Source: Stemphylium vesicarium
Lineage: Eukaryota > Ascomycota > Dothideomycetes > Pleosporales > Pleosporaceae
NCBI GenBank assembly: GCA_004380135.1
Contig: QXCR01000006.1
Location: forward strand, 620,001-684,000
Direction: 5' to 3'
DNA length: 64,000 nt
Shown here: positions 11,501 through 21,218 of the stretch, piece by piece
How positions within the stretch are numbered: the stretch's first letter is position 1
Layout of the letters: each line of letters opens with the position of its first letter
Translations under genes and position numbers: made by a program
The notes under the pieces: generated by a model
Database searches by the model: none
Told to the model about the DNA's origin: nothing
What the model saw: the letters and a program-made list of their open reading frames with translations, nothing else

Positions 11501-11648
11501 GCAGGACATTGAGCAGGACGAGCATACATTCAACATGCAGGACCTGCAGAACGTGCTTCATGATGGCTCTGTACCGCCTCCGCCACAAGGACTCTTCACA
11601 AACATTCTGGCATTGATTGGTGGAAAGTCACAAAAAGCAACAGCATAG
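8598..11648 (+). CDS. NAN1: U3 snoRNP/t-UTP WD40 protein, NAN1 (UTP17/WDR75) family
   Basis: Nucleolar component of the t-UTP (UTP-A) subcomplex of the small-subunit processome, needed for rDNA transcription and early 18S pre-rRNA processing. One uninterrupted frame of 1016 aa, close to family length. Residues 1-140 are Lys/Ala-rich and charged (KKAKKQRKDE, KAERKKAKKERKEK), typical of nucleolar proteins. Two WD40 propellers follow. Clear repeat units include WHRDAVGSVKWSLDGNYLIS ending in TIWQL, and FDLVADPAAAGFATVGEDHV followed by VRIWRP. The C-terminal tail is acidic then ends NILALIGGKSQKATA. Start choice: the first Met, directly before the charged N-terminus. Confidence 0.9.
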   Translation: MADATPQLKRKREEAAAQKKAKKQRKDEAAAAALKDSRNSEPAIPATDSTPKSNKTPTPKKQSKSTPQTNGASNAQKAKKSHSQQNGSVDRVEAQTTVATTNGAVEEKSQAASNAVDKAERKKAKKERKEKSRKSETWITSPPQGGWYLSADPVFSKDEKYLIIADLKSLRVYDADTSLLVHSLSEVDTGVLTTYALSSVAPHLIYVAYPGQIIMWDWVAGRKVAQWFIGSTVENMTVITQPESDEDLVYCHEAEDGHSLIIRALRANRQDSLELKQVLNTRSAIRDVQVLLQGKYVVVATADSLIVGKRIKVTKTALHDFEYVWRELKFSKQITTFSVYHREQETGSGKKVAQDQRDVLDIAVGEETGLILLFEDILASFAVIESSQKGKKDRSDKDSAESLRPKRLHWHRDAVGSVKWSLDGNYLISGGDETVLTIWQLATGQPQHLPHLSAAIENVVVSPTGSAYALTLANNSVIVLSTTELEARTNIVGIQSRRVDPEQMPKETKSGKTYLGIFDAVPLVVNPTNPSEVSFPVPSSQPRQKKGGLRRPEPYLQTFDLANQRAKGRQALTRNNATEPNVAPDGGQIKEPNVTHVQVSHDGEWLATIDEWVPPKSDTRYLNEGIPEFNEQERLNRREVYLKIWRRDSTGQWKLETRIDAPHFFEDRCGNGQVFDLVADPAAAGFATVGEDHVVRIWRPKTRSREGVVVRGAQQEGLVTWSLDHAVEISDKLDITEGSQQSLPPRTSRLAFSADGSVLATSISWDFEEDAGVTHLIDAHSATIRRSLTEIDVTALSGLGFVGQYLVVVADAITVWNMVSDQLAYSVSIDTPGLDRLERIPLIRLATNEADGTFAVALPRLEKSESSASKIKKASSKVFIYNPEHQKAVWKDTFTPITMALASRRSESGYIVLDSRSCLKTISPSAGPLQLRTPPPEEHRIAYPGEDDEQEGESERPLANLLVSEDLTQDIEQDEHTFNMQDLQNVLHDGSVPPPPQGLFTNILALIGGKSQKATA

Positions 11649-12298
11649 GAGCTGTACTCATGTATTCAGAGCGCGATGCCCATTTTTTCCTTTCCTTCTC
11701 TGTAGGATACAATGATATTAGCGTGTTTACGCATTTCGTTCAATCATGATTGGAATTACCTTCAGAACTGGGGCTTGTAGTGCTTTGATATGCTGCAGGA
11801 GACCTGAACTGGAGCCATTATCCAAACCTTTGGTACGGAAGAACGTATAATAAGGAGATCGCTTATCTCCCAGTGTATTCTGACTTTTTGCATAATAGGC
11901 AACTAAGACGTTTGCGCGTTCTGCCCAAGTATCCATAGCTGCACATGAGCGCTCAGCACAAGAAGCAAACACACAAAGCCTCCCCATGGTTTGCTATCCA
12001 GCGCAACTCTGCATCGAGCATTTAGCACACGCTTATGCACTCTATGCTTCCTAGCTGCCTAGCAATTTTGGTATTCCTCCCCCTCCATCCCCATCCACCC
12101 ACAAACCTCGGCGCTGTCCCAAGATTCCAAATGCGGGGCCCACGACCCCTCCTCACTGCCCCATCGTCCCACTCCGCCATCCCCCCACTCGTCATGCCAT
12201 CAGCACTCGCAGCGTCAAACCTCGCATGCCCAACAAGACTCTTTTATTTGTTGTAATCATAAATATGCATGCCACAAAATTTGTCATCAAAACAATAC
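11649..12298. other. intergenic region before tRNA
   Basis: No supportable gene. It includes the NAN1 3' end and a C-rich stretch around 12080-12230 (repeated CCCC/CCAC), then A/T-rich sequence just before the tRNA. Confidence 0.5.
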
Positions 12299-12384
12299 GC
12301 CCGCTTGGCTTAGTGGTACAGCGTCGCACTCGTACACCAATCTACGAAATGCGAAGATCCGCGGTTCGATTCCGCGAGTGGGCA
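12299..12384 (+). tRNA. tRNA-Thr(CGU) with a 14-nt intron
   Basis: A full cloverleaf can be drawn. The acceptor GCCCGCT pairs with AGTGGGC, followed by discriminator A at 12384. The D arm is GCTTAGTGGTACAGC. The anticodon stem TCGCA/TGCGA encloses loop CT-CGT-A. The T arm CGCGG-TTCGATT-CCGCG is perfect. The anticodon loop is interrupted one base after the anticodon by about 14 nt, the canonical eukaryotic tRNA intron position. Anticodon CGT reads ACG (Thr). A nine-T run at 12430-12438 may act as Pol III backup terminator. Confidence 0.95.
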
Positions 12385-13736
12385 TGACCCAATCCTTTTG
12401 TGAAAAGTCTTTGTCGTGTTCAACCATTGTTTTTTTTTGGAGGTTTGCATTAATGTTGCAGACGTCAATTGTTTTCGGTCCATTCTTTTGAGGTTATGGG
12501 GAGTGACTTGGTGCTTGCTTTTTTGCGCATGTTTGGTGGAGTACTTGATTCTCTATCAAGCGAACGACGACACAGAGAGAGATGCAGAGTCATGGTCTGT
12601 AGTGAGGCTGTTTCTGGATGAATGAACGGTGGGTTCAATTTTTTTCCTTTTCGTATTCATGTAGTGCGTACTGTGGCGCTATTGAACACGTGCACGAGGT
12701 TACTATTATTGGACGGACTATTGAATGGAACCGCAGATGGAAGCAATCGGGTTCTAGACGAACTGGAAGGGAAGCATTGCTTCTACCTTGGTCCCGACGA
12801 GTTTGGGCTAGGAGAAAAGAAAAAAGGAGGGAGAGGAAGATTGTTGAATAGTAGGTTTAGCGGTAGTCGCACCATCATGTCAACGGCCCGCAGACCACAT
12901 GGCGAGCGATGACAGCAGACGGAGCTTGAGCGTTGCTAGGGCTGATGGGCGACGTAATTGGCGGCGGTGAGTAGTGCTGGAGCGAAGGTTTAAGTTCCGC
13001 AGAAGCAAAGAAAGTGTGAGGCTGCGTCATCATGAGGGAGGGGCGTTGAGGAAATCGAACAGAAGAGAAGAACGAGGTAAAAAGCAATAAATGAATGAAT
13101 CTATCGTCAAGTTAAGGCCTTGTGACAGCTAAAATCAGATAACCTATCGTCAATCAGTCAATCAATCAATCAATGTCAAAAAAGTATACACATCCAATCT
13201 TTTCCCAGGTCAAAAATGCGCTAGCAAAAGGTTCCAAAAATAAAAAGCAACAACGTCTTTCTTTCCCCAATGGTTCACGCCCAGTCGTTGGTTCAACTAT
13301 AATCCATCCACCCACCCTTCTCTTTCTTCCTCTCTTTCTCTCTCGTGCCTCAAGAAAAACCCCGCTCTCACATGTCGTCGCTTCGCCCCCGCCATTTTTG
13401 TCCATCGCTATACTGGTATCGACTGGGGTATCGTTGTAGTTGTGTTGCAAACGTATGCAAACTAAACAGAGAAAGAGAAATTAAAAAAGTTCCTGAAGCC
13501 ACGAGCAGAAAAACTCCGTCGTCAAAAGTCTGTGGCCTCAGTTGCTTGTGTGTGTGTCGTGAAATGTATGGATACGCGTAAGGAAAGTAAAAACGATCAA
13601 GGACATTATCAAAGAAAAAACTTGGAGATCCCGTTAGAAATGCTTCATGAACATGGTTTCCTTCTTTCTCCTCCTCCGTCAATTCCCCCATCTTCTCGTA
13701 CCGAATTATGTGTTTTGGGTTTGTTTTGTTTGGCGT
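12385..13736. other. gene-free stretch, (TCAA)n
   Basis: I find no convincing gene. Open frames of 60-107 aa on both strands are low in complexity. A short (TCAA)n tract lies near 13148-13173. The right part is pyrimidine-rich on the plus strand and may be the long 3' untranslated region of the minus-strand gene that ends at 13737. Confidence 0.5.
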
Positions 13737-14447
13737 TTACCATCGTGTCGACTTGACCTGCTTGGGCTCTTCAGTTTTTCCTATGTCCTTGAACATGTCG
13801 TCTGCGCCCAGACTGAGAGCGTCTTCGTTTACGCCAAAAGAGCTGAGACCAGGCAGGGCTGGAGGCGGGGGACCCTTTGCTTTGGGAGCCGGGGCCGGAG
13901 CCGGAGCGGGCTGCGGTTGCGAGACGGTGCGACCGTTTGAGTAGGCGGTCGAGTCGACGTGGCCTTCGGGAACAGAGCCGACTGTAAATGTCTTCCTCTT
14001 GCCGAACCAGCTGCCGCTTTTCCTTCTGTTTAGGCTGGGTGCTTGGCTGTTTATTGTGGCAGGCGAGCCCGGGCGGTCAGACTTGAGGCTGTCGGCGGAA
14101 GATTGCATGCGGATGCCGAGGAACTTGCGGACGGAGGCAGGGCGCTTGTTGGAGGGACTTGTCGGCGACATGGTGCTGGTCGCATCGCTCGTGCGGGTCT
14201 GGTGCAGGTGCGCGTCGGCTGTAGAGTCCTCGGACTGCTTGCCCGTGGGAGGCGACGCCTCTCGCTGCGGCGGGAAGCCTGGCGACTTGGGCGTCGGGTG
14301 CGACGAGAGTGGCCCTTGACCAGGCGTGGGTGGGCGAGGGCTCTCGGGTGGGCTGTCGGGCGGCGCGGGTATCGAGGTGCCCTCAGTGAGCGAGAAGTTG
14401 ATGGGCGATAGCGTCAGCGGCTTGAAGGAGAACTTGCTGGACGGCAT
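13737..14447 (-). CDS. conserved hypothetical Ser/Pro-rich protein
   Basis: 236 aa with no enzyme domain I recognise. It is mostly disordered, rich in Pro, Ser and Thr, with many SP/TP sites that could be proline-directed kinase targets. Two islands look constrained: RPASVRKFLGIRMQSS in the middle, and RRKSGSWFGKRKTF after it, both basic-aromatic and possibly short linear binding motifs. An alternating Pro-Ala run (QPQPAPAPAPAPKAKG) leads to a short acidic C-terminal segment (LGADDMFKDIGKTEE). The first Met is used; a CCA/ACC repeat sits just upstream. The length of clean open frame and the two islands support a real gene. Function unknown. Confidence 0.7.
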   Translation of the reverse strand: MPSSKFSFKPLTLSPINFSLTEGTSIPAPPDSPPESPRPPTPGQGPLSSHPTPKSPGFPPQREASPPTGKQSEDSTADAHLHQTRTSDATSTMSPTSPSNKRPASVRKFLGIRMQSSADSLKSDRPGSPATINSQAPSLNRRKSGSWFGKRKTFTVGSVPEGHVDSTAYSNGRTVSQPQPAPAPAPAPKAKGPPPPALPGLSSFGVNEDALSLGADDMFKDIGKTEEPKQVKSTRW

Positions 14448-14474
14448 GATGGCGAGGCGCGTTGAAAGAGCAGA

Positions 14475-14512
14475 GTGGTGGTGGTGGTGGTGGTGGTGGT
14501 GGTGGTGGAGGT
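14475..14512. repeat. (GTG)n trinucleotide microsatellite
   Basis: About a dozen GTG units in a row, immediately upstream of the minus-strand start codon at 14447. On the sense strand of that gene it reads as (CAC/CCA)n and would lie in the 5' untranslated region or core promoter. Confidence 0.85.
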
Positions 14513-15217
14513 ACGGGTTAAATTGAGTAAAGAGGGACCGGAATTGGTCTGTTGTAATGGCAATTGAAATGCTGAGGTTGAACGCGCAAGCAGCAGGTGA
14601 GACGTCTACGCACTATGGCAAAAGCCGCAGGTGGGTGGAAGCTTCAGGAGGTGCGTTGGTGAAGCGGAGGAACGTGACAGGGTTTACACGACCGGGGCAG
14701 GGATCAATTACTTGCACGACACGAGAGAGGCGCAGCGCATGCGAGGGACGGCCAGGAATGCTCCCCGTTTTGCACGCGAGAAAACCTGCCAGGCAACGGC
14801 AACGGCGACGACGACGTGGAATGAAATATACATGCATAACTCTGGCGGCACAGCATACAATGAAAAAGCGTGCCTGGTGTGCTTACCCGCGTCGCTGCAT
14901 GGCCGGCCGCCGTCTAGCGTGACATACCGTACCAGAATTCGCAGTGGGGCGGTTGGCCAGAGCCAGGGACACGGCCGCATGCAAAAGACAAGAGCCGTTC
15001 CGAGCGGGCACATAGTACATGTCGCCATCAGCTCCGCATATCGATTTGAACCCGTTCGTTATCGAGGATCTTCAGCCGCCTAGTCTGTGTGTACAAAAAG
15101 CTCCCTGTTTCCACTTTGCAGCGGATGTGCGTTGCACCCAGATGTATTGCCAAAACTCTATTTCGCCACACCACGGCCCCCTGCCCGCCCTTACCTCGGA
15201 CCAATCCTGATGTCATG
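14513..15217. other. intergenic region
   Basis: Presumed promoter of the Ser/Pro-rich gene plus the 3' flank of ISN1. No supportable gene; overlapping short frames on both strands have no motifs. Confidence 0.5.
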
Positions 15218-16889
15218 CTATCTTGTCTTGCGCTGGTGAATCTCATCCAACTCTGTAATCTCGTCTAGCAGCTGGCACGTCTCTAGCGGGTTCGCTATCC
15301 ACGCCGTGGTACACGCCAGCCGAGCCTTGAAGTCGTTTGCGCCTGCGCTCAAAAACTGGTCGCCAACGTGTAGCGTCTTGCTACCTTCAATTCCCCCAAA
15401 GATGCGCTGACACGCGAGAACGCCCCATGACTTGTCGCCAATGTCGACAAATACATCATTGCCGCCTAGTCACACGTCAGTACTGGCCTAGCCGGGTCAA
15501 GGGCTGTAACATACCGTTGAAGGCGCAGAACGGCAGACGCTGGCCGACTTCAGATATTTCCTAGCATTGTCAGTCAGCATGCGGTGCTATACTTCTCTTC
15601 CAGGCACATACCAGTATCTTCTGGATGATCAAGACCGTCTCCTCTAGTGTCTCTCGGCAGAACTTGTATCCAGCCTTGGGGACAATGCCCACCGCCCTCT
15701 CCTTCCGCACAACGTTTGCTTCCATCCGGAAGTTTCTAATCGTGTCCCTCAGAGAAGCCTCTGCCAGATCGAGCAGATCTTTGATATCCGACTCGTGCCA
15801 CGACAACATCTCCTTTAGTAGCCACTCTTCTCTTGGTACCAGGCGGAGCAGGACCGGGCTGTTTTCATCAAACTTGAAGCAAAAGTTGCTCTCGCCGCCC
15901 ATGATGAGGAGATTCTGTCGAGCCTCCCGCGGAAGATCAGATGCCTGGATGGCGTCCAGAAGACCGTGGAGCCTCCCGTAGTATGGCTTTGCCTCTGTGT
16001 AACCTGCGGCTGTGACGATACCGATCTTGGATCCACGCTGCATGAGCTGCAGTATCTTGGGAATGATTGGGTTGTCAGGTTCGAGGTCTTTTCCATCATC
16101 ATACAACGTGACATCTCCGTCAAACGTGACAAGCTCCAATGGGCCACTGCGGATCAGACTCATGACCTGGGCCGTGTTGAGGACTAGACGAACGTCGTTG
16201 AAAGAAGGAGGAACAAAGCGGCGGTGACTGATGAAGCGCCGTTGGTCCTGCCATATGAATGCATCGTGCAATGCCAGTGGTGTGAAGAAGTTTGCTACTG
16301 ACGGGACCAGGAGTTTGAGCTTTGATCTGTCTGGCTTGCCATCTTTCTGGTGTTGAACTGGGGGGCATCAGTATGAGAGCAGTTCATCCCACTTTGGATG
16401 AGACTGAGGCATTCTAGTGACTCACTGTGATCATTGATTATCTCCTCCACGTCACGCAGAATCTCAGCATACCGCCGTTGAGTGATGTTGGCTTGATGTT
16501 CGATTGATTCACCGTTCGGGTCAAAAACGGCTGTGGGATGCGAGTGCAACACGAAAGGGACGGCTAGAAGACCCTAAAATGATATGAGGAATTGGAAGTT
16601 ATGGACTTGGAGGCATAGCTGATGTTACCTTGATCCACTCTATCTGAGATGACTGTTAGTCTGAGTGGGTGCTTATAGACGAAGAGACACTCACGAGCTG
16701 ATCCCTTCGATGGGTCTTGGGAGACTGTCAGCGGCTCATTCTTATGTATTATAGCAGCTACATTCTATACACACCTTGAGGGCATCTACACACAGAGGTC
16801 ATATAGTCAGCGTGCCGGTCTTTACACAGGGGTCTTCATGGCGGTGAAGTGAACGGGCACTTACATTCTACGCGGTATCTTGTGGTCAT
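15218..16889 (-). CDS. ISN1: IMP-specific 5'-nucleotidase
   Basis: Hydrolyses IMP to inosine in purine salvage; cytosolic. I reconstruct eight exons: 16865-16889, 16775-16785, 16695-16715, 16629-16643, 16426-16573, 15612-16357, 15515-15560 and 15218-15465. They sum to 1260 nt, 419 aa, the usual ISN1 length, with every phase consistent. The first four exons are only 25, 11, 21 and 15 nt and encode MTTRYRVEYALKTHRRDQL then IEWIK. Later family signatures are the catalytic LVTFDGDVTLYDDG, GIVTAAGYTEAKPYYGRLHG, MGGESNFCFKF, and the C-terminal NDVFVDIGDKSWGVLACQR and LHVGDQFLSAGANDFKAR. Divergent from MED17, 447 bp away. The large central exon alone would be an incomplete model. Confidence 0.93.
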
Positions 16890-17336
16890 TGTTGCAATTG
16901 TTCAGTCGGTGAAAGGGAAGAGAGAAGAGCGAAAGAAACAATGTGCAGTGAGTTGTCACTGTGTTCAAGCTGGCTGTCCGAGCTTATCGGAGTCCGCCGC
17001 TAGTGGCTGGAGAGGGAAGGGGCCATGCACATGTGACCTGTGGGCTATAGCATCCCCGCACGAAGATAGACAGCGACCACGATGCTGGGTAGGACCAGTT
17101 ATGCAATGGCTGACGCTTGGGTAGCAGTCAACCGCATACCATGGATGCACCGCGAAAACCCCGTGGCTCCATGCAGGTCCTCAGAAGGTACAATCGATAA
17201 GCGGGGATCTACCAACGGCCGCTACTGAGCCCTGGAGAGCTCCGACCTTTATGCAAGGGCCCACCCATCGCGTCGGACAAACCGCTGAACCTCACCTCCA
17301 ACAAACTCGTTCCGCGCCGCTAGAACTGTTACAGCC
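16890..17336. promoter_or_regulatory. shared divergent promoter ISN1/MED17
   Basis: Both start codons face away from this 447-bp interval, so it must hold both promoters. No clear TATA box or recognisable operator is visible. Confidence 0.45.
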
Positions 17337-19356
17337 ATGGATTCACTGAACAATGTGGCTCTGCAGCCATGGCCAGAGCTGAAGAAGGAGGAGCTGACCC
17401 AGGAGGACCTGTTGTTCAAGATCGAGCAGCTGGCAAGCGAACGGGGGCATTTGCGCAACGTCACCGAACAGTCGCTGCAAGAAGATATTGACGCGGGCAA
17501 AGATGTTCCAGACAAAGACGATGGGACAAAAAAGGAAGAAAACGAGAAAGATGCGCCGTCCAGACAGGAGCAGATTGAGAAGGTGTTCAAAGCAGGCCAA
17601 GAGATGTACAGCCACTTGGAGTGAGTTTGATCCTCAAAACTACATGGAAATACGACGACTGACTGGAAACAGATGGGCCAAATTCGCGGCCACCAATGCC
17701 CTCGATCTCGTTTCCCTCGTTCTTTCCCAAGACCCCAATAAGCGCAGTCTGAACTTTTTCAGCCCAACGTTTCGCGAACAAGGCCTCGACCAGGGCATAC
17801 CGCTCGGCTCCTTTGGTTTGAGTAGAGAGAAACACGAGCATCGCATTCGAAAGCCCGAAGAGCAACAGAGACTGCAAGACGTAGAGGCTAGGCAAGAGGT
17901 CGTAGCACAAGGCGCACGCATGGGCGCGCTCGACTCCTCGGTGGATGATATCCTCAAGGCAGCAAAACACCTAGAGAAGGAAATACGGCGAGAGACAAAG
18001 TACTGGCACGAGATTGTGTCCGTCTCGGACAAGGGTTGGCCCATCCAGCGACTGCGACAAAACGTGCGCCACGCGCCTTTTGCAGTACGTTATGGACTTC
18101 CGGAAGCCAGCGACCACTTCAAAGCTCGTGGTTTTGCTCCCCTTCAGATGGACAAGGATGGGAGCATCATTCTCGACCCGGCTCTCGCCCTCAAGCCCAA
18201 GAGATTACGCGTCCGACTCAGCGTCGACGGAGAGATTACAGGAACATCTCAAATTCCCGTTGACGGCGATCTTGCAAGTCAATCGCTCGAAAATTCTATC
18301 CAGACGGCACGTGACTCTTTGCTCGAGGAAGAGTTGTACTACGAGATGAGTTTGGAAACGCGGCAATTGCTGGCATATGGTGTCGAATTCCGAGATTCGA
18401 TCATTTACGTTGACGCGCCTCAAATGGGCAACAAGTCGCAAAAGCGAAAGCTGCTCATCGATTGTGTACCCCGAGATGATCCTATCGCAAGCAGTCAGTC
18501 TCGAGAACACGACTGGCTGGCTAGAAACATAGCCGAAGGTCTCCGCCTACTGCTGGCTCACGAGCACAGCATGCGCCTCTACCGGAGATCACAGCTTCCA
18601 CCCCCGTTGACGGGAAAGAAACAAGAAAAGCAGCCGCCACCCCTGCTTCGTACGCTTCTCGCCGTAATCCACCACATCGAAGGCGTAGATTCGCTTTACG
18701 TTTACCTCGCATCTGTCGCGCAGACTCTGCACAGCGCCGGCTTGGATGTCGCGCTAGATACAACGCGTGAGACTTCCTGGGCCAAGCTCGTGGAAAGCCT
18801 GGGAGCGTCATCCAAGAACGGATTGTCCGCTACCGACCAGCTGTTTGAGATTTTCATGAAGCCATTCGACGGCAAAGCTACGTTGACTCTTCCTACTTCA
18901 AACGCTACGCAACCGGAAACCTTGAGCATCGTCACACGCACAATCATTGGCCAGCCGACTTTCGGCACGGAACACCGTTTGGCTCTTCCATCCACCTTGA
19001 GCTCTGATCTCGGACTATTTCATCAACAAAAGTTCACTAGTGTCGAAGAACTGAAATCGTACCTGGATTGGATCCTGTCACTCCACATCGCCCATAGACT
19101 ACTGAAGAACGAATATTCGTCGTGCGCGCAGGTCAGAAGTCAAGAAGCACGGCTTTTAATTCGAAGCAAAGATGCTAAGAAAGGCACGTCCTTGTCAAAG
19201 GACATCAGAATCGACTTCAATGACGGAGAGCTCAAGGTCTCATGCTTGGCTGTAGATACACCACAAGAATCCGAAGATGCTGAGCACTCGCATAGCTGGT
19301 GCGGGAAGGATGACGACAATTCTTTGAGAGAAGTCGTCAAGAATTGGGTCGGATGA
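17337..19356 (+). CDS. MED17: Mediator complex subunit 17 (Srb4)
   Basis: Core head-module subunit of Mediator, linking activators to RNA polymerase II. Two exons, 17337-17620 and 17673-19356, join as HLE^WAKFAATNALDLVSL to 655 aa. Family features are the N-terminal ELTQEDLLFKIEQLASERG, then SLVLSQDP after the junction. Next come FGLSREKHEHRIRKPEEQQR and the conserved stretch KYWHEIVSVSDKGWPIQRLR. RHAPFAVRYGLPEASDHFKA follows. The region between the two halves is Lys/Glu/Asp-rich. The first Met has no competitor. Confidence 0.93.
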
Positions 19357-19673
19357 AAGCTCCAATCTGAGTAACAGCAACAAGCGCAGTTGCATTATCC
19401 TCCAAATACGATTACCACAGCCTACACAGGCTAGTTCCGTCCGCGCCGTGCCGCCAAGTGGTGTTGCATCACAAAAGCGGGGTGAACCGTTGTTGAATCT
19501 AAACCATAAGTAGGTAGTGCTACTTGAATACAGCCTCAAATCCAGCAGCAGATCGTCCGTTCCTCTTGTTTATCCTGGTACCTGACATGTACATGACGTG
19601 AAGACTATTATAGCGCAAAACTACATGCAGGTACTGCCTGAGGTCATATTTGCAGCTGTGTGGATTGCGGGGT

Positions 19674-19681
19674 TATATAAA
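19674..19681 (+). promoter_or_regulatory. TATA box of the MRJP-like gene
   Basis: TATATAAA lies 57 bp upstream of the start codon at 19738, a good position for a TATA-driven, inducible fungal promoter. Confidence 0.55.
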
Positions 19682-19737
19682 GTGACTATAGTAGACACCA
19701 AAGAGTTGTCTACCAATACATAGTTTTTGTTCGCAAT

Positions 19738-21115
19738 ATGTTGTCGCTCTCGGTACTGACCACGCTGAGTGCATTGCTCCCTGCGCTCTCAAGCGCACAG
19801 CAAATCCGCTCTGATCCGGGCGTAGCGGGCCCAGCGCTTGAAATTGTTCATCTCTACAACGATCAATGGCCAACCGGTACTTTTTATGTGAAAACAGACA
19901 TGATCACAGATCCATCAAACTGACTCATTGCTCAGGTATCACCGTCTCGAAAACCGGCCGTAAATTCTCCAACTACCCTTCAGGCCTCGATCCCAACAAC
20001 ACCAACACAGGCACCAACAACAAGCATGCAGTAGCCGAACTCCTCCCCAACGGCACAGAGATTCCTTATCCAAGCTTCACCATCAACAACCCACCAAACG
20101 GAGCAATCAACTATACCGTCACCCCACCCGTAGGCGCAAACTACGCAGACTACCTCCTAGGCGTTCAAAGTGTCGTCCTAGACGCATCAGACCGACTCTG
20201 GATCCTCGACACAGGACGCTCACTAACCCCCGAAGGCGTGCTCGTCCCCGCCGTAACCGGGGGCCCGAAACTCATCGGCGTAGACATCACCAGCGACACG
20301 GTAATCCAAACAATCACCTTTCCCGACACAGTCGCATACCCAACCTCGTACCTAAACGACGTACGCTTCGACCTGCGCGCGAGCCTCACCTCGTCAGGAA
20401 AAGGTGTAGCGTACATCACCGACTCGTCGAGTGCCGGCCGCAACGGCATAGTGATTGTCGATCTTGGTACGGGGGAGAGCTGGCGCCATCTCGACGGCGT
20501 GGCTGAAGTACGTGCGGAACGCGGTTTTGTACCATATGTATGGGGACAACCGCTGTACTACATCCCCGGGCCAGGGGAGCCGTTGGCCACCGTGCCGCTG
20601 GGCAGCGATGGCATTGCGCTGTCGGCCGATGGCGCGGATTTGTACTTTGGGCCTGTGGGCGGGCGTTCGCTGTACTCGGTTCCTACGGCGCTGCTGCGCG
20701 AGCGCGATTTAAGCTCGGAACTCAGGGCGCAGGCGGGTGTTGTGCGCAGGGGCGATCGCGGCGTGAGTGATGGGTTTGAGACGGATTCGAATGGGTTTGT
20801 GTATGCGGGCAATATGGAGCAGAATCAGATTGGGTTTTATAACCCGATGAATGCGTCGATGGAGTGTTGGGTTAGGGATCCGAGGATTAGTTGGGTGGAT
20901 ACTAGTATGTTGTCTTCTGTTTTCTTGAGACTGCTTTTGTGGGAAATGACTAACGTAGGACAGTGTCGGTGGGAAGCGATGGGTATCTCTATTTTACGGA
21001 TAACCAGCTTGCGTTTAGCTCGTCGTTTTACCCGGGGGTGGATCGGAGAGAGAGGCCTTTTGTGCTATTTAGGGCACCGTTGCCGAACAATGGGTCCAGA
21101 GTGTTCTTGCAATAG
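19738..21115 (+). CDS. secreted yellow/major royal jelly protein-like beta-propeller
   Basis: Three exons (19738-19876, 19936-20904, 20964-21115) join in phase (WPT^GITVSKTGR, VDT^MSVGSDGYLYFTDNQ) to 419 aa. A signal peptide (MLSLSVLTTLSALLPALSSA) predicts secretion. Family features are VQSVVLDASDRLWILDTGR, PTSYLNDVRFDLR, AYITDSS, GIALSADGADLYFGP and SDGFETDSNGFVYAGNMEQN, all propeller-strand signatures of the MRJP/yellow family. Several N-x-S/T sites are present. The family occurs in insects, bacteria and filamentous ascomycetes; fungal roles are largely unknown, with lactonase- or ligand-binding-type function possible. It is convergent with ETR1, 103 bp away. Confidence 0.87.
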
Positions 21116-21218
21116 GGAGTTGGAATGAGAGAAGAAGCAGCAACGGACGTTCTAATGGGCGCAGTATTTGACACATGCATATGATAGGTTCTATCTTCAC
21201 ATTTGGAGACTACATATT

